Assembly (NCBI GenBank): GCA_000320605.2
Contig: KB445805.1
Location: forward strand, 186,001-250,000
DNA from: Gelatoporia subvermispora B
Lineage: Eukaryota > Basidiomycota > Agaricomycetes > Polyporales > Gelatoporiaceae
Direction of reading: 5' to 3'
DNA: 64,000 nucleotides
Of the stretch, positions 43,875 through 56,482 are shown piece by piece; the first letter of the stretch is position 1; the number at the start of each line of letters is the position of its first letter. A model generated the notes under the pieces. It saw only the letters and a program-made list of their open reading frames with translations. It was not told where the DNA came from and made no database searches. The translations under genes were made by a program, and so were the position numbers.

Positions 43875-46214
43875 GCCTATCCATGGATTCGGATCATTTA
43901 CGGAACGGGATCCCGATTATTGGTACCAATAACTGTTGTGCTGGACCTCGGTTATGTATGAATACATGTGTACCTAAAGCCCTGAGAACGGAATCTCCCA
44001 ATGATCGGTCAAAGTTGCGAGGTGCAATAGCCAGAGAAACATCCTTCATGTGGCACAGTGAGTTATCGGATGCTGCCGGCCATCAGCAAGGATGATGTAT
44101 ATCTGTCTATGTAGCAACTACACTGCTGCAACCGCCGAGATGAGGGCGCAAATGGTCAGCCTGGATCATTTGAAAGCTAATGAGACCACACAATGAAGTG
44201 AGCATATCCCAACTAGGAAGCATCTCTCAGCCTACCGATTTGTGGGACGACGATCTCTCGTTATTGTCAAAAAACTGTTTGGCACATATAAATGAGCTCT
44301 CTGAAGTCTCGTAGAACACAAAGTCAGACCCGTACCCGAGGCAACAGATTCGATCGTTGCAGCTAGTCTTGGGACCGAGAGATGCATTTTAGCTGACCGC
44401 GGCTAGGGCGAGAAAAGAAAAAGAGAGCGAAGCAGGCGAGATGATTGACAATTGATGCTATGACTGGGTGGCGCGCCCGAGGCGGGCAGGATTGAGGCGT
44501 CCGATACGCTTGAGCGAGATAGAGGCTGGGCGCTGGTGCCTTGTAGCTGGATATGCATTCGCTGGCGCATTCTGTCGTTGTACGAGCGGAAAATGAGCGT
44601 CGACCGAAACATTTCGGATTACTGGGACGATGATGCCGACCCGGGGAGGGATCGACGACAGGAGAAGCCGAGGACCGCACAAGCCAGAAAGTGCGCCGTG
44701 CGCCATGTGGATGCGACTGCAGTCTCTGGCGGGCAGCACTGCGCACGGGGCGAGTGCTGGAGGAGCGGATGTTGAGTTTGGGCTCGGGAGTGCGGATGCG
44801 AAATGGAGGGTGCGCTGAGTGCAATTGGACAGACGGACGGGGTGCTTGGGAAAGGAGAAGAGATAACGAGGGTCGAGCGCTAAATTTAGATGGCAGCGCG
44901 GCAGAGTTTGGTTCTTCGCAGAAGTGCGGGAAGAGGTTGGCTGCGGCTGGTCGGGACGAGAGCACGGAGAGGAGAGGAAGTGAGAAAGTGAGCGGAGAGA
45001 AATGGGATGGCTGGATGGGATGGCTAGCTGAACGGGATGGATAGATGGCTAAACGGGATGGCTGGGAACGATCGAGGCGGGCAGGTGCTGGTACCCGAAC
45101 GACCCTCCGTCCTGCCGCAGCAGCATCGCGCTCCTCCTCCCTGGACTCCGACGCGCGCCCGCAGAGTGTTACGGACGTCTTCGTCCAGCGGGCGCTCACA
45201 GCGGACGCGCGCCGCACTTCTTCGTACCCCGCCGGGCTGCTCGCAGCAATGGCAGGCGGCAGGCTCGGAGCCGCTGCAGGGCCTTAGGACGGGTACGTCT
45301 CTGCGAGACATAACGTCGAAAACAGCCCAACGGAGGCTTGGTGTACGCGCATGTGCACACAGGCTCGGTGTGCCGTTTCTCGTAGTGACCCGTGTCGGCC
45401 GTGCTCAGCGCGCGTTCCTCTGGCATGCACGTCTCGTGCGGGTGCCGGCCCGCAGCCATGTCGCAAGTGAACCAACTATGTGCACTCGCATGTCCAAGCG
45501 CAGAAACACCCAGTCTCGAGAGCATGCGAACCGTAAATGGACACCATCCACTGGAGAGTAGTTTTTTGCGGTAGCACTCTGCTGCAGGGCAGGTACACGC
45601 CCCACTGTGAGTCGGCTCGTCGGTTCACTACGGGAAGCGGAACGAAACAGCATCTGACGGCGCTTCCTGGACAGCCGTGATAATGCACAATGTCTTGCAG
45701 AAATCCTCTGGTGATCACCCGGACGTCGTGAGCGCACCGGTCGACTTCGGGCTCGAACCACTCGTGTGCAAACGCAAGCATTGCGCGGGCACGATCGTAC
45801 AGCCGTCTGTGTTCGGAGTTAATTGACTCGAGTGCGTGGATGTGGTCGGGCACGCCATCTCCCCGCCGTCTCGCGCTCTGCAGCACGAGAATTCAATAGC
45901 AAAGTGTTCGTGCAAGAGCACTATCCAGCCCTAAAGGCCGCCAATATGAAATTGGAGCTCCCTGACACAAACGCAATGTATAATTGGGAGATTATACACA
46001 CAATCAGCGTGCAGTGAGAGGCGAGCGACAGCACTCAATGGGCGGGTCTAACACATAAATAGCAGCATACAAGACAATGATCGGAAAAGAACAAAGAATT
46101 GATGTTCTTTTGTCTTGAAATCATTGACGTTCGTGATACAAAACGATGCGGAATGCGAGCATGAAGAGGATGAGACTCTAATGAAAGCAGCGAGCCTGAG
46201 GAGTTCGGACCAGC
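43875..46214. other. No gene recognised; GC-rich stretch and short tandem repeats
   Basis: 2.3 kb. 45003-45060 is a degenerate array of GGGATGGCT/GGATGGAT-type units. 45070-45287 is GC-rich with an open frame (SVTDVFVQRALTADARRTSS...) of coding-like composition but no partner exons or known motif; it may be a gene fragment. Confidence 0.45.
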
Positions 46215-46222
46215 GGTGAGAC

Positions 46223-47461
46223 AGGACCCGGGCAGCTCCCCTATTCCCACTACAACTAGTAGTGGGTCTTGTGGACCTTCTTGTCCGCGAAAACACTACA
46301 AACGACCCAGGATTTGCAAATGATAAGGTTGACCCAGCTCATTTTCGAGTGCGTCAGGTGACTGAAAATTGTCACGCTTACACCTTTCTGGCAGGGAGAA
46401 CTCTCGAGAAAGCCATAGGCTCAGGTATTCGCACATTTATCAATAATTGGAAACCAGAGAGTTGGAGAAAAAGGGTTGCCCTACAACTCTCTGGTTTCCG
46501 AATTTCGATAAAGTGTTATGCTGTAGAGGAGATGCATTGTTTCGAGCACAAACGAGAGCAGCGGCTAATTTAAAAGGGAAGAAAGTGTTCGCACGCGACC
46601 GCCGTTCGGGAACTTAGCAGAGTAAACGAGCCCACGGGATCTGTTTTGGACTGACAACTGGACTTGTCGATGCCCGGAAACTCTTATTTGTCACGCGCAC
46701 GTGCTCTCATGCCTGTGACATATGTAGTTGAAAATGAGTTGGGTCAACCTTACAAATTTCATTACAATCTCGCTTTTCTGAGTTTGAAATAGTCACGTGT
46801 TTTTCTCACAGTTACAACTACCGGCGCTTCGTGTGTGCCGCCCCCGCGGCAGCCCCACCCACCGCTGAGCGCTCGTGTCATGCTTTAGCCTGTGCGACAA
46901 GGATGTGATTCATTTGAGGAGATGGTTTAGGTGAGAGGAAGGTCGTAGTGGGCTCTGCCGTGCTCGCGCGGCGTTATGTGAGGTAGGTAAGGCCCCGGTG
47001 AGACCCTAAAATAGCCTCAAATATGCAACGATTTGGGTGCAAAATATGCTACGGGTGCCCTAGGCTAGTCACGGAGTCACATCACGTGCTCAGATATGAC
47101 GCATTCGGTCACGATTTGTTACGCCCCTCCCAAGCGTAGAATCCGTGCTTGCAGCTCATGTTTCCGTGAAGCTATATTACAAACATCAAAGTCACGGAAC
47201 GATACGCGAAGGAAAAGCGTTTGCGCGAGCCACAGAACGGAACAATGCCACTTGTGGTGCGCGGTAGCCGTGTGGCGAGCGGTCACCAGCACCTGAAAGA
47301 CGCGTCGCGCCAGTCACCTGACCCGAAAATATGCAATGGGGGCCATAGGCTTCCGGCTTTTTGGCCTCAAATATGCTAAAAATGGACAAGGATTTCGTGA
47401 TTTCGGGGGGGGTCAAATATGCTAACTGGGGCCTTACCTAATAGGGAGCTGCCCGGGTCCT
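46223..47461. mobile_element. hAT-like non-autonomous transposon, long copy
   Basis: The ends are inverted repeats AGGACCCGGGCAGCTCCC (46223-46240) and its complement (47444-47461). They are flanked by perfect 8-bp direct repeats GGTGAGAC (46215-46222 and 47462-47469), the target duplication size of hAT elements. The inner part from about 46985 (GGTAAGGCCCC...) to 47440 closely matches the shorter copy at 60688-61216. The extra 740 bp (46246-46985) contain nested inverted repeats. No transposase is encoded. Confidence 0.85.
46325..46753. repeat. Nested inverted repeats within the long hAT-like copy
   Basis: 46325-46346 (AAGGTTGACCCAGCTCATTT...) is the inverted match, with about one mismatch, of 46732-46753. 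Inside, 46448-46463 and 46483-46498 form a perfect 16-bp hairpin (GGAAACCAGAGAGTTG). This segment is absent from the copy at 60688, so it is either an insertion of a foldback element or internal sequence deleted from the short copy. Confidence 0.7.
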
Positions 47462-47469
47462 GGTGAGAC

Positions 47470-49312
47470 AGGGTAAGACAGGGTGAGAGGAGATGTGGCG
47501 TGCAACAGGGACATTACCAAAATAGGCAGTTTAACGTGACCGTGAGAGAATGGAACGGAAAACCGGTTACATTTGTGGCATGGAGAAACCTTGCAAGCAA
47601 GATGACTTCTTGGCTCCTCTGGTTACCGGCGTGCACCCATCATGGTCGACGGATTTTAGCTATGTTCTTGCGACCCAGTCAACCTACAGTGAGGATCCGA
47701 CACACGCCTCTTTGCGTGCGAAGGCCACGCAGGACACTCAGACTTGCCAGTCGATTTCGGCCAGAGTGGGTGGGGAATCTCAGACGGCCCGTGCACGCGT
47801 TCGCTTGCCGGAGGGTTCGCTTGAGAGTGATCATAGACAGGAAGGAACTTGACACGCCACTAGCGAAGTACTCGTGTACAGTGATGACTATGTCCGAGGA
47901 TGTACTAATGCGCGCCTTCAGGCAACGCACACGAGCCGCCGACTAGCTGTTGACTTGGGTGGGATATGCCGTATGCGCTGGCGGCCTGGGGCCGTGTCCC
48001 TCATGATTAAGAGCATATCGTCATAGCACCAGGCTTGGTGGAGAACCGCAGGCGAGACGGTCATATTCTGATAGCATCTGCCCCACAAGATAGTGCGGGC
48101 ACAGATCCCGGTGTTCTCGAAGGGGGCCGACCCGGGTGTACAATATGCCACCCCTTACTGTTTCTCCACCTGTGTCGACGTCAACACCACATGTCTACAT
48201 ATCAGCGAGTGAAACTTGTAGGGCTCCTGCACACCACCTATGGGGCTAGACCGGGTCATACCAAGGTAGCACCTGGGAAAAAATTATTCGTGAATTATAC
48301 GGTGCATCATCTAGATGCTCACTGCGTATGTGAAGTGAGGCTCAACCACTTAGGATCAAGAGAGACTGATCAGACTGGTACATCCAGCTCATTCGATGCA
48401 GCCACTGCACTCCACAAAATGGAGATGGTTTGTCTGCCAATTGCTCGCTTTGTGCTATATCGTACAGAGAGCAATATGGACGCTTGTGCGACTGGAGGAA
48501 CTGAGTTTGTCGACCAGTTCAACGACTATTCATAGTACACTCTGGGAGTAGATGCAGCCGCAATGGAAATCGAACCCTACCGTGCCTCGTGCGGGTCCAA
48601 GATATTTTCGTGCGGCGTGGGGAGCCTCTCGTCAGTGTGCCTGAGTATTCCCCGGCATCTGTCCGTAATGAATTTGTCGTACGTGCGGGAACCGGCATTA
48701 TGCATGAAACCTTTGCACGTATGCTTTCCATCTGGCATACTCCGCAAGTGACAGAGGTATTGCTACCGCAGCTATTGGACGCGATATGGGACGATGCCGA
48801 TAAGCTATCGCTATCGGTTGAGACGGCAGACGTAGACCATAGGACCATAAGCACCTGCGCTAGTTCGCAATTTCTGCAGGCGCCCTGGCTGTATCAGCAT
48901 GCCAGTGCGAGTATTCTTGATGCTCTACTAATGGATCACGACTGCCCCAATGTATGCCAAAGCTGTCTTTCCATCTTTAGAGCACCTAACTGTCGTACCG
49001 TCCTCGCTTATGCCACATATGCTTAGCCCCACTATCCTGAGCCCCTAGCCGGGCGATAGTAGTACTTATTTTGGACTGGATGAGATGTAGATCATCTTGA
49101 CCGGCGATGAATTTTCCGTCTAGACACTATTTCTGAAGAGTTGTGGATGCTCATGGGCACAGCAATTTAGCACCGCCACATGTCATTTAATAGTACGAAC
49201 TAGTCCGGCCTCAATTCCAGTCGGTGAAAGCATCTGCAAGCTTTATAATTGCTTATATCAAAAGTCCTACGAAGCCATGTCGGGATATGAAGAGCGAAGA
49301 GAGTCCATAAGT
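47470..49312. other. No gene recognised
   Basis: 1.8 kb. Open frames at 48035-48535 and 48589-49026 (+) are fairly long but lack ATG starts at their ends, recognisable domains or a splice connection. They could be a decayed gene. A GTGAGACAGGGTAAGACAGG repeat tract follows the transposon at 47463-47490. Confidence 0.45.
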
Positions 49313-51708
49313 TTACTCCGGGAATTGGATATTCAGAGACATCAGAAGATTGATCCCTTCGGTCCGGAATGTATCAGGCTCTATCGTGAAGGAGGAGTCA
49401 TTCGCGATATTGAGCTGGTTCGGTACTTGGACTGTCCACTGGGGCCAGACTAAACCAGAACCATTGTTTGGGTTACCGTTCGCGACAAAGAAGATCAAGC
49501 GGTCTGTCAGATCTCCGGGAGCCCATATATTCAACAGGTCCGAGAGGTCAATCTACGGCGAAGTTAGCGTCTTGCTTCCCCCCTCATCAGAGGTAAAGAC
49601 TCACAGCGCCCACAAAAGGGAACTTGAACTCGTTGCTCTCTGAAAATGAGAAGGAACCATGATTAGTATAAACTATGATGATCCACCTGCGCGACTCACG
49701 ATACGACCAAGCGAGCTGCTGATCTGCGGTATTGTTGAGGAAGAAGCGACGCTGCCCGTGGTACTCAAGATCTCCAACGATCGCTGATAGGCGTTTGTAC
49801 TGTGGAGTGATCGCATACAAGTCTCCAGTGTCGAATGGAGAACCGTCGGCAGGATCTGAAGGATACAATGCGAGAATCTGTTCCACAGCTGACATCGGTA
49901 CACCCGGAAGACCTTCCTCCATGAGCCACGTCGCAACATCATCGTCCGTTCTGAGCGGCAGCGTTAGAATAAGCATTCGTAAATGCGGTGATGACTAACA
50001 TGATAGAGGTTAGGTTCAGCGCTTCATCTGTGCCTTCGTCCTGTGTACACTGCGATTCGCCAAATGAACTGGTTAGCGCGCTCGATATGTAAATAAGAAT
50101 GATACTTACGCCGACCACAAACGGCACGCGTGCCACCTTCCCTTGCTGCAGTAGGGTTTCCGGCTGCTCAGCAATGAAATCGTTATCGAGTACGACTTGC
50201 CAACGCTTGTAGAGAGTGATCAGCGCTGATAGTACGATTCGGTGGCTAAAAGCATACCCCGAACCGCTCCTGGGCCGGTGCTGCGAGCATCGCCAGATAG
50301 AGCTCATCAAAGGGCAACTCTCGCAGGCATTCCAAAGAGTCAGTGGCAGTGCTGTTCAGGCACGACGTCTGGTTCACAAGGATGTCATACGTGCCCTGCA
50401 GATCACTGTAGGTGTTGAGTGGGACAGGGAAACCGCTGTGCATCCAGGCGCTGTTAAAGAGGCCCTCGGTATTGCCACCATTGTTGAGCATCTGAAGCGC
50501 TACGGAGATACTGCCCGTATTTGCGCCCCACCTATTCAGGGTCAGTAAAACCATCAAGTGGCTTAGTTGAATGTTTTCCGGCAGCTTACAATGTTACCCT
50601 CCCGCGATCGCCACCGAATTGGCCTATGTACTGCTGCATCCATTGAAGCGCTTGCCGTTCTGATAGAGGTGATCAATCGTCTTCTCTGCCGACATAGCCA
50701 ACATTTCGGAAACTCACGATCACGCAATCCCAAATTCGTAATGCCTGCATCTTTGGCTTGCTGTCCGGGAAGAAAGCCGAATGCTAAAGCGGGCGGTGAG
50801 CTACCGTCGACATGTGACTGAGCTGTGTATTTCACCGTTCAACCTGCGGAAATTCACGGACTTCGATAAGTACTACATTGTGGAATAACGGGTTTCGCGT
50901 ACCGCCAATTGATGATCACAAGTATCACGGGTTCGTGATCCTGCACAGACCGCTCTACAATCACGTTGCCGTCGTAGCTATGTCGAAAATGAGCAGACGG
51001 GTCCTTCCAATTGCCATCGCGATACGTACAATGGAGAGCCACCCCATAGGAAGGAACCTGTGGTCGTGTGATTAATGTGAGCTACGGCATCATTTCAAAA
51101 TCGTTGAAAGATTACCAAAACCCAGCCACTGGAGATGTGAATGAGTATCTCATCGTTGATACAGTATATGATACACTTACCACCACTACTGGGAGGTTTG
51201 CTCCCTGTTTTGTACCTGCCGGCGCATATACGTCCAAGTAAAGACCTGCCAATTCTTCAGTACATCAGTTTGTGCTGCAAATTCCCCAGTGCTCACAGTC
51301 TTCAGATTGGTTCACTCCTACTGGTGAGGGAAAAACCGCAGTGAAAGCAGCTTGAAATGGCTCCAAGAAGTCAGAACCTCCTGAGCCAATGACGACAGCA
51401 AGATCCTGTGGGCAGACGGATCCATAGGTCGTGGCATCGTGGGCCCCTTCGAATTTTGCAAGTGTCTGAGGCAGAGCGAAACGAAGATCGCCGACGCTAA
51501 TGCAATTAATTAGCTCTGTGAACTTCAATTTCCGGATGCGCACTCACGGCGGCTGCGCGAACGGGACACCGAGGTACCGGTCAGTATTGTTGACCCTTAT
51601 CCCTGTGAAGACGGCACTATCTAGAGTGACAGACGGTGGGGCCGGTGCAGACGCAGCCAGAGTCGTGCTGAACAAGGTGCAAGAGACAAGGAAGGCCAAC
51701 GCAAGCAT
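49313..51708 (-). CDS. Secreted type-B carboxylesterase-like protein lacking the catalytic Ser and His (pseudo-esterase), third gene
   Basis: Fourteen exons with the same layout as the gene at 11599. It starts at ATG 51708 with a signal peptide (MLALAFLVSCTLFSTTLAAS). Exons 51708-51548, 51496-51297 and 51245-51184 give YLGVPFAQPP, VGDLRFALPQ and LDVYAPAGTKQGANLP. The 13-nt microexon 51116-51128 reads WLGFG, so the HGG motif is lost. The nucleophile elbow is GANTG (Asn codon 50519-50521). The acid site survives (CTQDEGTDEALN), while the His segment reads SNEFKFPFVGA. It continues GDLYAITPQYKRLSAIVGDL and ends EGINLLMSLNIQFPE at 49313. The donor of exon 3 is weak (GTAGTG|GTGTAAG), chosen because it restores phase. 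The whole frame is otherwise intact, which argues against simple decay. Confidence 0.9.
51116..51128 (-). other. 13-nt microexon of esterase-like gene 3
   Basis: TGGCTGGGTTTTG on the minus strand between CTCCAG and GTAATC; encodes WLGF plus the first base of Gly. Same length and position as in the two paralogues, but with a diverged sequence. Confidence 0.8.
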
Positions 51709-51767
51709 CGCGATGAAGCCGAAAGGTATATGGTACTCCCTGAGAACAGCAGGCTGGTTGAAGGCGC

Positions 51768-51775
51768 ATTATATA
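51768..51775 (-). promoter_or_regulatory. Putative TATA box of esterase-like gene 3
   Basis: TATATAAT on the minus strand about 60 nt upstream of the ATG at 51708. Confidence 0.5.
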
Positions 51776-54700
51776 GGGTCTGGACAGGAACAAGCAGCTC
51801 ATCCCGTCCACATTGCTTCCTCCCAACTCGGACCGTCAGGAACAGTCATGCCCTGTGACGCGACGGTCGCGTACACCCGCCGGAAGCACGGCGTTCGTCA
51901 CAACTGTCATCTCGAGCACCATGATGGATGGAGTGAAGGGCATCCTCGGTGTATATAGGGCACATGCGCGGAAGAGGCCTACACTGCCGATACGGGTCAT
52001 CAATACAGCGAACGGCTGTAACTGCTTGATTTTTTACCATCAAAATATCTGTTGCCGGTACTATTGACATTGGCTGATAGGGTGGCCATGGTTCGCAGTC
52101 TGGACGAGTGGAACCGTTCGAGAAGTCATAAAGTATTACGATGCTGACAGTTGATCATACCTATGTCGTGACAAAACCGGTGCAATGGCGGCTGCACAGA
52201 CCCATCGGATGCAGTGCGTTCGGTACGCGATAAGCTCGACATTAGTAGAAATCTGCTCTGCCGTCGTCGGCGCGAGTATCAACCACCGTGTGATACGATT
52301 CTCTACAGCGCCCCAAGAAGTATGTCACATATTGAAGTACGGCGGGACCGATATCTGGCGGCTGGCCTAGACGGACAGCAGCGTCGACTGCCACCGCGCT
52401 GCGCCTGCCAGTGGCGGCCACTTTACGGCCGCTGGCTTGCACATGTATCGTTCATAAGATAGAAGTGATGTTAGAACTGTGCATATAGTAGGAAATCGTT
52501 CTATCGTTCCAAGACATGGAAATGATGCTCGGCGAAGAGATGGCTTGGAAACTTAGGAGATTGGATGGCAGTTCAAGCTAGTTCAAGAATCAAGATGCAG
52601 CGTCGCGCTCTTCCCGCGTGAGAACGTCCAGTCGTCTAGCACATGCCCAAAAAGGAGACGGAGTCCAAACTGGGATCGTTTGGCTATCTCGAATTTTGAG
52701 TGAAGTTTGAGTTTTTGGAGTGTCTCCATCCATAGCTCGAAGAGAGATTCGAGGTACATCATAGACCAGCTTCCATGCGACCGGTGTTAGGTGAACCGAC
52801 TTTCCAAGACGCGCGTCTGCGCGTATAGGGACCTTTCTGTAGTCCGCCCGAACATATTACGGCATCTCTCGGCAGCGGGGTCACCCGCAGGCCCCCCCCC
52901 CCCTGACGATGTATCGCCGACATTCCACGATGGCACGATCTACAGGCTGCGTGACTATCCAAAGTCCAGAGTGCTCCTCTTAGACGTAGACGAAATACTA
53001 CCGGCGTTGACCACTGCTCAGCCGCAAGTGCTCCAGGTGACGCGGTCTTAGCATCGGCCGCATACCCTTCCAGTCTCTTGCTCCGATGCAGATGAGATAG
53101 ATCTAGGACATCGGTCCTCGCATAGAACTCGCATAGAACGAATCTGACCGAGTGCTTCATCAGCCCGTCTTGCACTCGTGTTACACACCTACAGCTGTTT
53201 TCATATCGATAGGCGGGTTTCGAAAAAGTCGTATACGGGCGGGGCTTCAAGCGGGGCTCCCGTTGCACCTGCCCATTGGCCGACCCTTGGCCATGCAACA
53301 GTAGCGCTGATGGCCGTTGTCACGGCATGTTCTCCCGAATGCCCGCCGAACTCCTCCTGTTTTTAATTTTCTCAGGAGACCTGCCTTTCGATATGAAAAC
53401 AGCTGTAGGTGTGTTTCTCTACCGTAGCGACTAGTGCAACGCCCGGAAAGCGGGTAAGGCCTGTCTTGGCATGGCAGTTTGCACGCACATAGTGCTTCGA
53501 AGCTCGACTCCAGCAGTGATCTAATAAATCTGTCGACATATCACGACAGCAGAGAGGGGTCCTCATCAGGTTGGCGCCGTCAACTATATTTTTCTCATGT
53601 TGAAATTTCTGACACCGAGATCGGCGCCTCTCGCCCCTTTTCCCGGTTCATCGGTCGGGGCTAGGTGCATAGGTTGCTCCCACCTGACGGACATGTCCCA
53701 CTCAAACGCCGTTTGCAATGCATAAGGGTTGGGACCCTCATCTTGCTCTTCGACTAGAACAAGGTAGAGACAAGAATTATTGGCATGTGCCTGGCGCCTG
53801 GATGGAGCGAGAACCTACGTTATGTCAAGAAGTCTGTTCCACGCTTCCGCCGTTGTCCCATCAAGGGTCACGCGTGTATCCTGTATATACATGGTCGGGG
53901 AGCCCGAAATTATCATGCGGCCTCCCTAGGATATCCGTGCCTGTATCTCCGACTAAGACGTTCTTCATCACAAGGCAGGGTTCTTCTGGATGTCCAAAGT
54001 GCTGCGGTGCATACATCGGGTACTGTACCAAGAATACCCCCGTTTTACTAATGAGATAGCTCATCATACCTGCGGCATTATCGAGGCCGCTCCTGACAGA
54101 ATCAACAGCTTAAATCCGATGACCCTAGCCACTCACCAGCTGCGTTTGCTCGCGCGAATTAGAGATTCAGACCCCAGGTAATGATATACAAAGACTATGG
54201 ATCTTCGCTCCTGAAGTCTGCGCAAATTCGAGTCACATTGCCAATGTGGACCAGAGATCGTGATAGCACCGAAGGTCAGGCACGGGAACCAAGATTGAAG
54301 ACATCTGAGGTGGTGCAAATTTTAAAGAGGGGCCGCTAATGCGACGTACGTCTGGTCATGTCAGTAATTCGTGCAGGCTTGTTAGTGCGCAGCGCACTGG
54401 CCGTACTTGCGGACAGATCCGAACTCATCTCCGCACGGATCCAGTCGGCCCCGTGGTTTGAAAATGCACATTCGGTCGCCCCTTAATCTCCGTACGGATT
54501 CAGTCGCTCTTACACGGAAATACGATACCGGCCAGTAAGAGCACCCATCGGAAGGCTGTGCATCCTCCATCAAAACTGCTCACCGAACAATCCAATCAGA
54601 TCGCGGTGGCTCTCAAAGCTGCCACTTTTCATCGCACGCTGTAGAGACAGAAACTCATCCTGAACACAAATGTAGTCTGTGTAAGGTTGGGTTGATATGC

Positions 54701-56482
54701 ATCGGAGGCATTGGGACATGATACGAAAGGTAGCGTGCCGGTGCGTTCGTCATTTGACACCGCGAGCACATGTACTCATGCCCTGCATCTTTTCAAAAGG
54801 GTCAGATGCGCATGAAAGTCTGGAAAGGTGTGATGACAGGACAAGCGTGGCGTGGCGAATCCGACTGGTGTTATACGCGCCATACTTTCCTATGGATAAG
54901 ATATCGCCACCCATGATAGTGCGTAGATTGTGCAGCTATCAGCCCTCAAGGCAGAAGTAAGCATATCTTCCATTTCGGCACGGCGATGAGTAACTCAGGA
55001 ACAGGCTAGCGCCTCCTGACATGCTGAATGAATGAACTCTCCACGCGGTTTTGCATCGGTAAACAATAGAAAACAATAGAAGTCTAGTACCCTTCACATT
55101 GCATGCGCATGAGGTTCAAACTTGCGGGGAATCGTTTCGAGTACAAAGATATACGCTCATCGTCATGAAACGCAGTCATTACCAGGTCAATTCCGCAAGG
55201 CGCGACCCAACGTCTGTGGATACACAGTACAAAATATGCCAGCGCGGATATGCAACAATGTCTCATGGATGTCGCGTGCTAATCTCAACACCAAAGATAT
55301 TTAGTAACACTGCACGATGTCTCGTTGCCAAGATGGCTGAGTTCTGTTGCACCAGACACAGTGATATCTACTCGACCAATAACCTTGATACCTGGCTCAA
55401 GGACAAAAAATGGATACGACCGTCGTCCACACCTCGTTAATCTTGCTGAGAATGGAGGACAGAAATTTACCATATGATACTGTCCAGAGGGCCGCCCATA
55501 GAAACATCGACATCCTGTACACGTGGCGGGTAAATGATAGTTGACACCTGGGTTTAACATTCTCTGGCCGCGAATTCTGCAACGCGATAGCGCGTACCAA
55601 GCTATGTGTTATACTGGAACCATGTTGAGATACCACTCACGATAACTACCAACCCAAAGGAAGTGGATCAGTACTGCGACCAATATTGCTCGAATGATGT
55701 GCCTCCATAATCTGTGCCTCTACCGCAATGGTCGCTGGTCGGCGTTATCCACAATTTGGAACAAAGCTTGCTTCATGGGACCCTGCAAGCACAGGATCGG
55801 TCACCTAATACACATGTAGTCACCTATTCTAGATTTATACATGTCGCGGAAGTAACAGAGCCGGACTTGACTTCCGTGCCAAACATCTCAAACACGCTGA
55901 AGTTCCTCCTGCTTACTCAATACCAACTACAATCCGATAGCTCAACATCTCCGCGCGTGTCTCAGTCGAACTTCGAGTGCACAGCACTCGAGCCCTTGAT
56001 ATATTCATAACCGCAGATGTAGGAAAAAAACAACGAGCTGAATGCTGCAGCACATCACTTCCAGTACTTTCAGGTCGTTCTTGTTTTAGCTGAGACGCAG
56101 TGTTCAGTTACACCCAACTCCCCAGCGTAAAGCCTTCTTGCAAGACGGTGCTTCTCGATGCTATTCGACTAAAATCTCCACACAGCTACAGGTCATACCA
56201 TCCGCGCTGGGAGTACCTGAGATTCTGCACACGCAAAAGTATCACCGAAGCCATTCGCTTTCGGTCACGGAATGGACACACTCATTCCCTGGGACCCAGT
56301 TGCCACTCGCCAAAAGTCCTGGAGATCTGCGGTCCTGTCTTGACCAGTGCCAATTTCTACTACAACCGGAACCTATGACGCAACTGCCTTGGTGGATCTA
56401 CGCCCGTAGGACGCCTCTGACACTGCTAACCAAGCGTTTCTGGACGTATGTCTCGTTCTGTTCCATACACGCTGTCTCGCAG
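51776..56482. other. Gene-poor region
   Basis: 4.7 kb with no gene I can support. It includes a run of about 12 C near 52890, the inverted repeat at 53183-53414 and many short open frames without motifs. The base composition resembles other decayed intervals of the window. Confidence 0.45.
53183..53414. repeat. Foldback / MITE-like element with about 34-bp inverted ends
   Basis: 53184-53217 (CACACCTACAGCTGTTTTCA...) is the inverted match of 53380-53413 with about two mismatches. The total length is 232 bp. Target-site duplication not evident. Confidence 0.75.

Noticed and set aside
44363..45217. 284-codon open frame on the minus strand
   Set aside because: Low-complexity Ser/Pro/Arg composition created by GC-rich and repeat DNA; no motifs, no ATG context or splice support.
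48035..49026. Two plus-strand open frames of about 145-166 codons
   Set aside because: Their nominal starts are TTG and GTG, not ATG. I could not join them by a good intron or match any family; left as possible decayed sequence.
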